Positions 1 through 7,620 of a DNA stretch of 29,770 nucleotides are shown here, one piece after another. Numbering within the stretch: the stretch's first letter is position 1; every line of letters starts with the position of its first letter. The notes beneath the pieces are model-generated. The model saw nothing but the letters and a program-made list of their open reading frames with translations, made no database searches and was not told the origin of the DNA. The DNA lies in NCBI GenBank assembly GCA_900546825.1, contig UREE01000019.1, positions 1 through 29,770 of the forward strand, written 5' to 3'. A program made the translations under genes and the position numbers. The stretch comes from an uncultured Collinsella sp. Its GTDB lineage: Bacteria; Actinomycetota; Coriobacteriia; Coriobacteriales; Coriobacteriaceae.

Positions 1-9
1 CAGCAAGTC

Positions 10-47
10 AAAAGACCATACGCCTACGGGCGAAGGACCACCAAACT
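10..47 (-). terminator. Weak candidate terminator downstream of the alcohol dehydrogenase
   Basis: Reading the minus strand just after the stop codon, a short stem around CGCC-CGTA-GGCG is extended by a few wobble pairs and followed by TTTT. The stem has mismatches, so this is only a weak candidate. Confidence 0.3.
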
Positions 48-50
48 GGG

Positions 51-1217
51 TTAGGCAGCCGGGCAGATCTTCTTGAAGAGCTCGATGACGTCGTCGAGCG
101 TCGCCTCGCGCGGGTTACCCGGGAAGCAGGCATCGGCCATGGCGTCCTTGGCCAGGACCTCGATCTCGTCAGCCTTCATGGCCTCGCAGACGTGCGGGAT
201 GTTCACGTCGGCGGAGAGCTGCTTGACGGCGGCGATGGCGGCGTCGGCAGCCTCGTCGGTGCTCATGCCCGTGGTGTCAACGCCCATGGCGACGGCAACC
301 TTGGCCAGGCGCTCGGCGCAAACCGGCTTGTTGAACTCCATGGCAATCGGCAGCAGCATGGCGCAAGCGACGCCGTGCGGGGTGTCGTAGTGAGCGGACA
401 GGGTGTGAGCCATGGCATGGTCGATGCCCAGGCCAACGTTGGAGAAGCCCATGCCGGCGACATACTGGCCAAGGGCCATGCCCTCGCGGCCGGAGCCGGG
501 CTGGCCGGACTTGGCCTCGGCGACGGAGTCACGCAGGTTCTCGCTGATCAGCTTAATAGCCTCAAAGTGGAACATGTCGGAGAGCTCCCAAGCGCCCTTG
601 GTGGTGTAGCCCTCGATGGCGTGGGTCAGAGCGTCCATGCCGGTAGAGGCGGTCAGGCCGGCGGGCATGGAAGCCATCATATCGGGGTCGACGACGGCGA
701 CCTCGGGGGCGTCGTTGGTGTCGACGCACACGAACTTGCGGACCTTCTCGGGGTCGGTGATGACGTAGTTGATGGTCACCTCGGCGGCGGTACCGGCAGT
801 CGTCGGCACAGCGATGGTGAACACGGCGTGGTTCTTAGTGGGAGCAACGCCCTCGAGGCTGCGGACATCGGCGAACTCAGGGTTGTTGATGATGATGCCG
901 ATAGCCTTGGCGGTGTCCATGGAGGAGCCACCACCAATGGTCACGATAGCGTCAGCCTCGGCGGCCTTGAAGGCCTCGACGCCGTCTTTGACGTTCTGGA
1001 TAGTCGGGTTGGGCTTAATCTCGGAGTAGAGGCTCCAAGCGATGCCGGCAGCATCGAGCTCGTCGGTCACCTTGGCGGTAACGCCAAACTTGACCAGGTC
1101 GGGGTCGGAGCAGACGAAGATCTTCTTGTAGCCGCGACGCTGGAGCTCGCCGGGGATCTCCTTGATGGCGCCGGAACCATGATAAGAGATGGTGTTGAGA
1201 ACGAAACGATTAGCCAT
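51..1217 (-). CDS. fucO: Iron-containing alcohol dehydrogenase, lactaldehyde reductase (FucO) type
   Basis: Group III iron-dependent alcohol dehydrogenase of 388 residues, close to the usual 382 of FucO, which reduces L-lactaldehyde to 1,2-propanediol with NADH in fucose and rhamnose fermentation in the cytoplasm. The nucleotide-binding GGGSS motif lies at about residues 95-99. The metal ligands expected for FucO are all visible: D195 and H199 (GMDALTH), H267 and H281 (the last in TPHG). The stretches NNPEFADVRSLEG and AEVTINYVITD are near identical to E. coli FucO as I remember it. I chose the ATG at 1217 because GGGAGG sits just upstream and the protein then begins MANR as in FucO; the frame stays open for 14 more codons. 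No fucose genes are next to it, so a broader role in alcohol or aldehyde fermentation is possible. The class is certain, the exact substrate is inferred. Confidence 0.9.
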   Translation of the reverse strand: MANRFVLNTISYHGSGAIKEIPGELQRRGYKKIFVCSDPDLVKFGVTAKVTDELDAAGIAWSLYSEIKPNPTIQNVKDGVEAFKAAEADAIVTIGGGSSMDTAKAIGIIINNPEFADVRSLEGVAPTKNHAVFTIAVPTTAGTAAEVTINYVITDPEKVRKFVCVDTNDAPEVAVVDPDMMASMPAGLTASTGMDALTHAIEGYTTKGAWELSDMFHFEAIKLISENLRDSVAEAKSGQPGSGREGMALGQYVAGMGFSNVGLGIDHAMAHTLSAHYDTPHGVACAMLLPIAMEFNKPVCAERLAKVAVAMGVDTTGMSTDEAADAAIAAVKQLSADVNIPHVCEAMKADEIEVLAKDAMADACFPGNPREATLDDVIELFKKICPAA

Positions 1218-1314
1218 TGATAGCCTCCCATCGTGTGCGGGGCACCCATTACGCCCCACGCTATGAATCTCATCCTAACGCTTTTGAAACAAAAACACGT
1301 GAGAACGTCAAAAT

Positions 1315-1332
1315 TGTTAAAGCGTTTCAACA
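1315..1332 (-). promoter_or_regulatory. CG-centred imperfect palindrome, LacI-family-like operator
   Basis: The 18-bp site TGTTAAAGCGTTTCAACA is an imperfect palindrome of the form TGTTRAARC/GYTTYAACA, centred on CG. LacI-family regulators typically bind sites of this type. It lies about 100 bp upstream of the dehydrogenase start. A second, inverted AACGCTTT core sits at 1277-1284. Rex was considered because the neighbour is a fermentative dehydrogenase, but the half-sites are two bases too far apart for the usual Rex spacing. The regulator is not in the window. Confidence 0.4.
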
Positions 1333-1451
1333 TAATAACGGAGTCCTAGTCCTTCCCTCCCGACAGCAGCGAAGGCTAGATTATAGGAGCAATCGCCCAA
1401 AGAATACGACCAACTCAGTCTATAAATTGTTTCTGTTTTAGCAATATATGT

Positions 1452-1480
1452 TTGACAATACGTTTATAAAAGGATACTTT
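1452..1480 (+). promoter_or_regulatory. Candidate promoter of the RiPP operon
   Basis: A perfect -35 hexamer TTGACA (1452-1457) is followed after 17 bp by a poor -10, TACTTT (1475-1480). A better -10, TATAGT, lies at 1480-1485 but at 22 bp spacing. The stretch is strongly AT-rich and sits directly upstream of the radical SAM gene, so one of the two is likely used. Confidence 0.45.
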
Positions 1481-1496
1481 ATAGTAAACATCTTAG

Positions 1497-1518
1497 TTCA
1501 CTAAATAACATTAGTGAA
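1497..1518 (+). promoter_or_regulatory. Perfect inverted repeat, candidate operator of the RiPP operon
   Basis: TTCACTAA and TTAGTGAA form a perfect 8-bp inverted repeat separated by ATAACA. It sits between the candidate promoter and the maturase start codon, the usual place for a repressor site or a short leader hairpin. No regulator gene is present in the island. Confidence 0.5.
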
Positions 1519-1536
1519 ATGAAAGAGGCGGTAGAG

Positions 1537-2964
1537 ATGTTAGTTCTACCTATAAAGACCCTCTTGGGCCACTACATTTATGATGCCAATCGAAACGAGA
1601 TACTTGCAGTAAGCAAAGATCTCTTCAATTACATCTCAGAAGTCCAAGCAGGCAAAGTTTGCCACGCCTCCTGTAAATCAGACCAAGAATTCCAGTTACT
1701 ACAATCATGTGGCTACTGCTGCGATTCGCCATTGCAGGATATCGCTTATCCATCAATTGACCTTTTGAAAGTTAAGCTGGAAAGAAATATACGGATGCTA
1801 ACCCTTCAGCTGACTCAATCTTGTAACTTCCGATGTGATTACTGTATCTATTCCGGAAACTCCTCATACAACAGAGCCCACAGTCATAACTCCATGTCCA
1901 TTTCGACGGCAAAACATGCAATCGAATTCTTTAAGATGCACTCGATCGACAACTCAAACCCGGTCGTAGCATTTTATGGAGGAGAACCTCTCCTTCGATT
2001 TAATGAAATTAAGCTAATTACTCAATATGCAGAGCAGGTATTTGAAGGAAAACACATCTCATTTCGAATTACAACTAATTGCTCTCTTTTATCTGAAGAA
2101 ATGGTTAAATTCTTCTTCGATTCTGGGCATGAATTCTATTTGTTAATCAGTCTTGACGGGCCGCAGCAAATCCATGATAAGTCTAGGCATTACGCTAATG
2201 GCAAGTCCTCATACCAAACAGTTATAGACAATGTTCATATGGTTTTAGACAGCCATCCTGAACGCAACAAATATGTTCATTTTAATGCCGTAGTCGACAC
2301 GAACAACATCTATAAAACAGTCTCTTCCTTTATAAATGATAAAGATATCGAAGATTGCGATGTTCAATTCAACTACCTGGAACGCAACGGACGTATCGCC
2401 CCCTACAATGACGAGTTCTCAAGTCAGCTAAATTACGCCTTATTTAAAGCAAGAATTATGGATGAGCGCGAAATCGAAAAAGGAAACCGCAACGATAGGC
2501 TCGCTTCATATACGCTTGCAAACATCAACCAAAACATAAAGCGATTTGCACCTTCGAACATCCCAGCAAAAGCTATACCCGGTGGCCCATGCGAACCAGG
2601 GGTTACGCGTCTATTTGTGACAACAGCAGGAGCGCTTCTTCCTTGCGAAAGGGTCAGCGAAACAACGAAGGAAATGTATATCGGCACATTGGATTCAGGA
2701 TTTGATTAAGGTCAAATTGAAAAGATAATCAATGTTTCAAAGCTGACCAGCGATTCATGTAAAAAATGTTGGGCATTTCAGCTGTGCACCCAATGCATAA
2801 AAAGCGCAGATTGCGAAGGAGTAATAAGCCCTGATTACAAGCGAACAGCATGCGACAATTCAAAACGAATTGCCTTTGACCGACTTAATCAGAAAATACT
2901 TCGCTTTGAGCTTCATAGACATGAAGTGTCCATTGCAACAGCTCTAAAAAGGAACAAGCGATAA
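1537..2964 (+). pseudogene. Radical SAM/SPASM peptide maturase (CcpM-like), interrupted by an in-frame TAA
   Basis: Maturase of the family acting on Clostridium-type Cys-rich peptides (CcpM, as I recall the family name); such enzymes make carbon-sulfur or similar cross-links in a precursor peptide. Residues 1-85 are the family-specific N-terminal region. The radical SAM motif CNFRCDYC gives C96, C100 and C103, and GGEP lies at 148-151. The first SPASM motif, C-x13-G-x3-C, is at C352-G366-C370. The reading frame meets TAA at codon 391 (2707-2709), yet continues in the same frame to 2964. The lost part carries C408, C411, C417, C420 and C426, the second half of the SPASM cysteine set. A protein ending at 2709 would therefore lack auxiliary cluster ligands. 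I chose ATG 1537 over ATG 1519 because GAGG lies 8 nt upstream of it. The next gene begins 5 nt after the original stop, as in an operon. A sequencing error at the TAA cannot be excluded. Confidence 0.85.
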
Positions 2965-2969
2965 AAATC

Positions 2970-3983
2970 ATGAAGACAATCGGACTTATATCTTTCACAA
3001 GAGCTGACTATCCTCTTCTGATTGGATTGCTAGGAAATGGCTACAATATCCGGGTATCAACGCCATGCGGCATTCTACCGGACGGCCTAGATGTCGCCAA
3101 CCTTGTTAATTGCAAGGAAATTGGCATAAGAAATCGAATTAACTATGTAACGACAATCGATGAATCAGACCTGGTTGTCGTTTTATCGACGAAAGAAAGC
3201 GCCGCAGGACTCGTAGAATTTAGTAAACACGCTGAAACCTACGCTCATTCTGTAAATAAGACGGTTGTCAGCCAACTCGCCGCTGAACGAATCGAGTCTA
3301 GCAAAAGCGACATGCAGGAATTAGCCCTGATACCAAAAATTGTTGTCGGGAATCTATATACACCCGCCAATTCAACAATAACGTTCAGTAGCATCGTTAG
3401 CGAGATGAGAAAGCACCATCCCAATCTATGCGCGTTGAGCTTCAATCCTTTAAATGAAATCTGGGGCTGCAACACCCTTAGTTTTGATGGTGGCCAATCT
3501 GCCGTCATCAAAATGAATGAGCAGATCAACCTCATCATTGAGAATGATAAATCCGACCTAGCTCTATTAGAGACGCCCAATGTGCTTATGAAATACAACG
3601 ACCACATTTTCGGAGATTACGGATTGGGGTCGATTGCTGCATGTCGAGCTTTCTGCCCTGACTTAGCCATTATCAATATCCCATACACGATAGCCGACTA
3701 CGACATAATGCTAGGGCTCATGCCCGTAATTGAAACGCTTACGCAAGCAGAGATAGTTCAATTTGAAATTACAAACGAAGTACTTGACGCCACAGAGGGG
3801 TTGGAGACGCATGAATTACAAATAAGCTATTCATCTAGCGATAAAGCTATTCAAGCAGCAAGAGAACTTCGACTAAGAGGAATACCCAGTTTCTCAGCCA
3901 GCTTAGATCCAGAAGAATCATTACTATGCTGCAAGACAATCGAGGACGAGTTGTTTGATTTCGATCTTGGGGTACTGAAATGA
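2970..3983 (+). CDS. Peptide maturation system protein, TIGR04066-like
   Basis: A 337-residue soluble protein with no transmembrane segment. Its beginning, MKTIGLISFTRADYPLLIGLLG, and its position between a CcpM-type radical SAM gene and an acyl-carrier-related gene match the family I remember as TIGR04066, a peptide maturation system protein of unknown biochemistry from clostridial natural-product clusters. No catalytic motif is evident. The N-terminal half shows alternating beta/alpha character of a Rossmann-like type, and a GDYGLGSIAA segment lies near the middle. It begins 5 nt after the end of the maturase frame, and its stop codon overlaps the next start as ATGA, so the genes are translationally coupled. 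Codon use is AT-rich, unlike the flanking chromosome. Family assignment is from memory plus context; the role is unknown. Confidence 0.72.
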   Translation: MKTIGLISFTRADYPLLIGLLGNGYNIRVSTPCGILPDGLDVANLVNCKEIGIRNRINYVTTIDESDLVVVLSTKESAAGLVEFSKHAETYAHSVNKTVVSQLAAERIESSKSDMQELALIPKIVVGNLYTPANSTITFSSIVSEMRKHHPNLCALSFNPLNEIWGCNTLSFDGGQSAVIKMNEQINLIIENDKSDLALLETPNVLMKYNDHIFGDYGLGSIAACRAFCPDLAIINIPYTIADYDIMLGLMPVIETLTQAEIVQFEITNEVLDATEGLETHELQISYSSSDKAIQAARELRLRGIPSFSASLDPEESLLCCKTIEDELFDFDLGVLK

Positions 3984-4261
3984 CAGCATATTGTAAAGAT
4001 GAAACCATCTACGCAGAAATCGAAAAAGCAATAAGCAATATTAGAGATTTGGATTTGACTCAATTTGATCAAGATCTAAGAAATCAACGATTGACCAATT
4101 CCCCATTCAGCTTGTCCTCATCGGATCTAGTTCGACTGCTAATTTTTCTTGAAAGCAGGTTTTCTGTTTACGTTGAGTACTCGTCGATTGAAAACATAGG
4201 GTTCAACAGTGTTGAGGAGGTGAAGAAGGTAATAGAACAGTCAGAAACAATCGAACAATGA
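3980..4261 (+). CDS. Acyl-carrier-related protein of the peptide maturation system
   Basis: A 93-residue acidic helical protein. Its C-terminal part, SSSDLVRLLIFLESRFSVYVEYSSIEN followed by SVEEVKKVIEQ, has the helix pattern of an acyl carrier protein, but the DSL motif that would carry phosphopantetheine is replaced by sequence around SSSDL. CcpM-type clusters are known to encode such an acyl-carrier-related component. It overlaps the previous gene by ATGA and ends 10 nt before the precursor peptide start, as expected for one operon. It may act as a protein-interaction partner and not as a true carrier; that is inference. Confidence 0.7.
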   Translation: MTAYCKDETIYAEIEKAISNIRDLDLTQFDQDLRNQRLTNSPFSLSSSDLVRLLIFLESRFSVYVEYSSIENIGFNSVEEVKKVIEQSETIEQ

Positions 4262-4271
4262 GAGGCAAATC

Positions 4272-4451
4272 ATGAGAAGTATTCGACCATTTAACATGCA
4301 TGCAGTAAATAGCGTCATTCATTTTATTAGAAATTGCCCATGCGGTTATTGCAGCTGCATGTACTGCAACGTACTGCGTAATTCTCCGCACGAAGCAGAA
4401 GTCGGTTCCAATGCGATTGAGGCGATGACGCGTGGTGGCTACTGGTCCTAA
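4272..4451 (+). CDS. Cys-rich RiPP precursor peptide (59 aa), CLI_3235-like
   Basis: A short gene starting at ATG 4272 with GAGAGG about 6 nt upstream, reading to TAA at 4449-4451. The 59-residue product has a basic and hydrophobic N-terminal half, then CPCGYCSCMYC at residues 22-32. This gives five cysteines spaced C-x-C-x2-C-x-C-x2-C. The tail is acidic and ends TRGGYWS. It sits directly after the acyl-carrier-related gene in a CcpM-type cluster, where the substrate peptide is expected, and the clustered cysteines fit thioether cross-linking by a SPASM radical SAM enzyme. There is no secretion signal and no classical GG site before the Cys block. The GG at 55-56 is near the C-terminus, so the cleavage site is unclear. 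Because the maturase is interrupted, the peptide may no longer be processed. Confidence 0.8.
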   Translation: MRSIRPFNMHAVNSVIHFIRNCPCGYCSCMYCNVLRNSPHEAEVGSNAIEAMTRGGYWS

Positions 4452-4971
4452 ATCGAGCAAGACAGCTACAAACGAATATCGAATCTCAATTGAAGGTAAC
4501 CCTTATCCGCATGCTCTAGCTCTCACCAACCCAGTGGGAGACAACCTCAACATCAAAAGACATGGGTTCACGGGTCCACTAGGACAGCTATTGAGTCTTA
4601 AATACACCGTTTATGACGATACAAATGAAAAGCTCTTTACTGTCGTCGACGGTGGCTTTAGTAACATGCCCAGGGTTGCGCTCGTCATCGAACACAAGGA
4701 AGTTGCGGTGTTCGATTATGGCCTAAACAGACTTGAGATGAAGTGCATAACGAACATACCGAATTACTCAATAAAAGGTAACTTCCTTTTTGGAGATTAC
4801 GATATATTCAGCCAACGGGAAGTGAGGGTATCTTCAGTTACCGTTCTTCAATGTGATAAACAATCGTGCTTTAGCATACAGGTTTTGGATAAAGCCGAAT
4901 TAGCTGCCGCAATTGGCATACCCACAGCCATTGCCCTTCTTAGAGCTCGCATTGAAGAGCATCTCGAATAA
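4432..4971 (+). CDS. LURP-one-related / tubby-like domain protein
   Basis: A 179-residue protein without membrane segments or signal peptide. From about residue 40 it has the pattern of the LURP-one-related (LOR, DUF567) beta-barrel fold: a KYTVYDDTNEKLF strand, a basic strand with an IEHKEVAVF turn, KGNFLFGDYDIF, then SCFSIQVLDKAE and a C-terminal hydrophobic helix (AAAIGIPTAIALLRARI). Tubby and phospholipid-scramblase-like domains share this fold. The start is a GTG at 4432 (or 4435) inside the end of the precursor gene, with GAGGCG 7 nt upstream, giving a 20-nt overlap in another frame. The overlap suggests coupled translation with the precursor. Its role in the cluster is unknown; self-protection or membrane association would be guesses. 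The fold call is moderately sure. Confidence 0.65.
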   Translation: MVATGPKSSKTATNEYRISIEGNPYPHALALTNPVGDNLNIKRHGFTGPLGQLLSLKYTVYDDTNEKLFTVVDGGFSNMPRVALVIEHKEVAVFDYGLNRLEMKCITNIPNYSIKGNFLFGDYDIFSQREVRVSSVTVLQCDKQSCFSIQVLDKAELAAAIGIPTAIALLRARIEEHLE

Positions 4972-4997
4972 CTCGCAAATAGCAGTTGGTAGCAACG

Positions 4998-5030
4998 TTC
5001 AGGAGCTAGATAGTTTTTCTGGCTCCTGAA
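4998..5030. terminator. Perfect 9-bp stem-loop between convergent genes
   Basis: TTCAGGAGC (4998-5006) and GCTCCTGAA (5022-5030) form a perfect 9-bp stem with a 15-nt loop. It lies at the meeting point of the plus-strand peptide operon and the minus-strand exporter gene, whose last codons it includes. No T-tract follows on either strand, so factor-independent termination is uncertain. Confidence 0.4.
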
Positions 5031-6609
5031 ACTGTATTACATAGTCTGCAAATTGTTCAAAACCATGTCCATGATCCGCAATGATGACGATACGCTCTTT
5101 CATCTCCTGTGCAACCACCGCCTTCAAAAAGGATATCGAAGCATTATCTAAATTGTTGCAAGGCTCATCCAAAATAATAATAGAATAGCTGCTCAAAAAG
5201 GCCCTACAAAGTAATAGAGAAGCCAGTTCTCCGCCAGACAAATTGTGTCCCCTAGTTCCAATGATGGGATTGGCTTCAAATAATTTATCGAGGCTAAAAC
5301 CCTTCAAAAGATAGATGAGTTTTTCAGAGTCAATATCTACAAGACCATAGTAAAGAGCCTTCCTGAAAGTTCCCCCCATTATCAAATGTCTTTGCGGCAT
5401 AGTTGCGCAGGGTAGCTGGATTAAAGTCAAGCCATCGAAAATGACAGTAGACTCATTAACACACAGTCTGCCGGCAACTGGCGACAATAATCCATTCAAT
5501 ACTTCCAGAAATGAAGATTTGCCACATGCATTAGGGCCGCTTACTAAAACCAGACAAGGTGCCTGTATCGTGCAATCTGGAATTGTTATCCTCTCATTAG
5601 TTTCGCTCGACGAAAACGAGAGACTGATTCCTTTCCAACTAATTCGATCAGCGTGATCGAAGCATATCAAATTAGGTTTTCCAGCTTCCAAAAGACGACG
5701 TAATTCCAAGACACGGCGCAACGACCTAAACGACGGTTGAAGCTGAGCCCAACAATTCAGAACAAGAGGAAAAGGAGAATAGCATAGAAGCACAAGTTGA
5801 TAACTCTGCACCGCAATCCCGACCGTCAGCCCGCGCTTTAACACAAGGAAAATAAGCAGCAGAACTGAAAGCAAGCCAGTAATGATGTTGCCAGCGTTAA
5901 CTATTTCAGTTGCCAATCTCGCAAAGACACTCTCCTCAACTCGAGAGTTCCTGCAGGCTTTAAGCATCTTTTTATAGCGAAGTAATTCCAAGTTAATTGA
6001 ACGAGAAATTCGAATGTAAAGTCGACAATTTATTAGTTGGGCTAAATAAGCAGAACCCCTCGCCTGGGCCTCCAATGCCTTTTCGCTCTTAGTCGATAGC
6101 TTACTAAGAGCGAACGGATATAGAAGCGAAATAAACAATGCCGAAACACAAACAGGGATCAAAAGCAACAAAGAGATATTAGATAGCGCCACAAACGATG
6201 CCAAACCCGTCACTAAGCACGGAAGAAACGCAGTTGTAAATATTCCAATCATCGGCTGTAGGTTCCCAGCCTCTTCAATGCGCGATAACAGGTAGTCACT
6301 GTCTTTTGCTAAAACTAAGGGCCGCTCTAAAGCGCGGCGGGCAAGCAATCTATAGAAGCAGTTAGCGCCATCGGAAGCCAATTGCTCCGCATATTTTGAT
6401 CTGAACAGGTTTGTCACCAGCTCAACTGAGAGCAATACTAGCAGGCCTAACCCAATGTATAAAACGTTACGATAATTAGAGCGAAGCAGGCCATAGTCTA
6501 TAATCAACGATTCAGCTTTAACAACAGACAGCTCTACCAGGGCAGATAAAATGCAGAGCACCATCAACTTGATTACTGTCGTCTTATTTTGAATAAAAAG
6601 CTCTGGCAT
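4999..6609 (-). CDS. ABC transporter, fused membrane and ATPase domains (peptide exporter type)
   Basis: A 536-residue half-transporter likely to export the cluster's peptide as a homodimer in the membrane. The N-terminal 310 residues hold about six hydrophobic helices of the type I exporter kind. The ATPase half shows Walker A SGPNACGKSS, the Q-loop MPQRH, the signature LSGGE, Walker B SIIILDEP and an H-loop histidine in IADHGHG. There is no N-terminal C39 peptidase domain, so leader removal must be done elsewhere. The ATG at 6609 has GAGGGG 8 nt upstream. The gene faces the peptide operon and meets it tail to tail with 27 bp between stop codons, while its base composition is the same AT-rich type. 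This suggests it arrived with the island. Export of the Cys-rich peptide is inferred from context; another substrate or an immunity role is possible. Confidence 0.8.
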   Translation of the reverse strand: MPELFIQNKTTVIKLMVLCILSALVELSVVKAESLIIDYGLLRSNYRNVLYIGLGLLVLLSVELVTNLFRSKYAEQLASDGANCFYRLLARRALERPLVLAKDSDYLLSRIEEAGNLQPMIGIFTTAFLPCLVTGLASFVALSNISLLLLIPVCVSALFISLLYPFALSKLSTKSEKALEAQARGSAYLAQLINCRLYIRISRSINLELLRYKKMLKACRNSRVEESVFARLATEIVNAGNIITGLLSVLLLIFLVLKRGLTVGIAVQSYQLVLLCYSPFPLVLNCWAQLQPSFRSLRRVLELRRLLEAGKPNLICFDHADRISWKGISLSFSSSETNERITIPDCTIQAPCLVLVSGPNACGKSSFLEVLNGLLSPVAGRLCVNESTVIFDGLTLIQLPCATMPQRHLIMGGTFRKALYYGLVDIDSEKLIYLLKGFSLDKLFEANPIIGTRGHNLSGGELASLLLCRAFLSSYSIIILDEPCNNLDNASISFLKAVVAQEMKERIVIIADHGHGFEQFADYVIQFQEPEKLSSS

Positions 6610-6631
6610 ATGTCCATCCCCTCAACTAATA

Positions 6632-6637
6632 ATTATA
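6632..6637 (-). promoter_or_regulatory. Candidate -10 box of the ABC exporter
   Basis: On the minus strand a perfect TATAAT lies 22 bp upstream of the exporter start codon. No good -35 is seen at 16-18 bp. The site marks the right edge of the AT-rich island. Confidence 0.4.
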
Positions 6638-6719
6638 GCTAGAAAGATGGCATTTTTATTCTATAGCCTCAAGCAGCACGCTTTGCTGACGTCAAATCTT
6701 GTCATTACGAACATGCACC

Positions 6720-7439
6720 TTAGCGCTTAAGACTCGTGGTCTGCCAGTCAGCTACGATGCGGGCCCATTTCCTGTGCAAATCGCGTTCACGGTCGATGAA
6801 CATGATGGCAAACGCGATAAACAGCAGCACGCTCGCCACCGCAATGGCGTGCAGGCCCATGCGCTCAATACACCAGTTGCCCAGCACGGCGCCAAACACA
6901 AAGGTGAAGATCACGCCAAAGTACAGTACGCCGTTTTCCAAAAAGCCGCGCTTGTGGGTGATGATGTAATCGTCCACGTTTTGCAGCGCGTTGCGCAGGT
7001 TACCGATGCACATGGTCGTTGCGATGCCGTGACCGTGGATCTTGCGGAAGCTCTCGACCTGCATACCGCAGGCAAACGAGGTGAGGCAGTTGGCGAGCAG
7101 GTTGTAACCGCCACCGGGGATAAAGCTCACGCCCAGCAAGATGACGGCTTCAAAGAACACCGTCACTTGGCGCCAGTGAATCACGCTGCCAAACCGTTCG
7201 TGTACCAGGTCGGCAAGCATAATGCCCACGGCAAACGACACCACGGGGAAGAAGTAGCGCCCCGCAAGTGCCCAATTGCCCTCCGAGATGCTCACGCCCA
7301 CAAGCAGGATGTTGCCCGTCTGCGCGTTGGCGAAAACATGATCGCGCCCAATGTACGAATACACGTCCATAAAGCCACCGGCGAGCGCCAAGATAATGCC
7401 CAGCTCAATGGACTCCGATATCTGTTTGGCACGCTGCAT
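6720..7439 (-). CDS. YoaK/DUF1275 family membrane protein
   Basis: A 239-residue integral membrane protein of the DUF1275 (YoaK) family, whose function is not known. It shows the family's hallmark opening, ALAGGFMDVYSYIGRDHVFANAQTGN, at about residues 14-39, then five or six hydrophobic segments including FFPVVSFAVGIMLADL and GVLYFGVIFTFVFGAVLGN. A conserved-looking TTMCIGNLRNAL stretch lies in the second half. The start is placed at ATG 7439, with AGGAGG 10 nt upstream; a longer frame reaches 7673 but its extra residues are not like the family. The gene is back in high-GC codon use, so it is ordinary chromosome beside the island. It is divergent from the YgiQ-type gene. Confidence 0.82.
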   Translation of the reverse strand: MQRAKQISESIELGIILALAGGFMDVYSYIGRDHVFANAQTGNILLVGVSISEGNWALAGRYFFPVVSFAVGIMLADLVHERFGSVIHWRQVTVFFEAVILLGVSFIPGGGYNLLANCLTSFACGMQVESFRKIHGHGIATTMCIGNLRNALQNVDDYIITHKRGFLENGVLYFGVIFTFVFGAVLGNWCIERMGLHAIAVASVLLFIAFAIMFIDRERDLHRKWARIVADWQTTSLKR

Positions 7440-7620
7440 CGTCGTGCATCCTCCTTGTTGACGACCCTCTCGTGCGTTGGCGGAAACATAGCCGCCGTTC
7501 ATACTGTAACCCATTGACAACATGGCGTGCGCGCGAGACGGGTTCTTCGACACGGGGATACACAGTCTGGAAACAAACGGCATCCGCATCGACACGCCGA
7601 TCCGCCAGCCCATGTACTCC

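Noticed and set aside
1315..1332. Rex (NADH-sensing) operator
   Set aside because: The TGTT and AACA ends are 18 bp apart overall where the usual Rex site has 16, and the centre fits LacI-family sites better.
2707..2709. Programmed recoding of the TAA in the maturase
   Set aside because: I see no recoding element; TAA is not used for selenocysteine or pyrrolysine. A mutation or sequencing error is the simpler reading.
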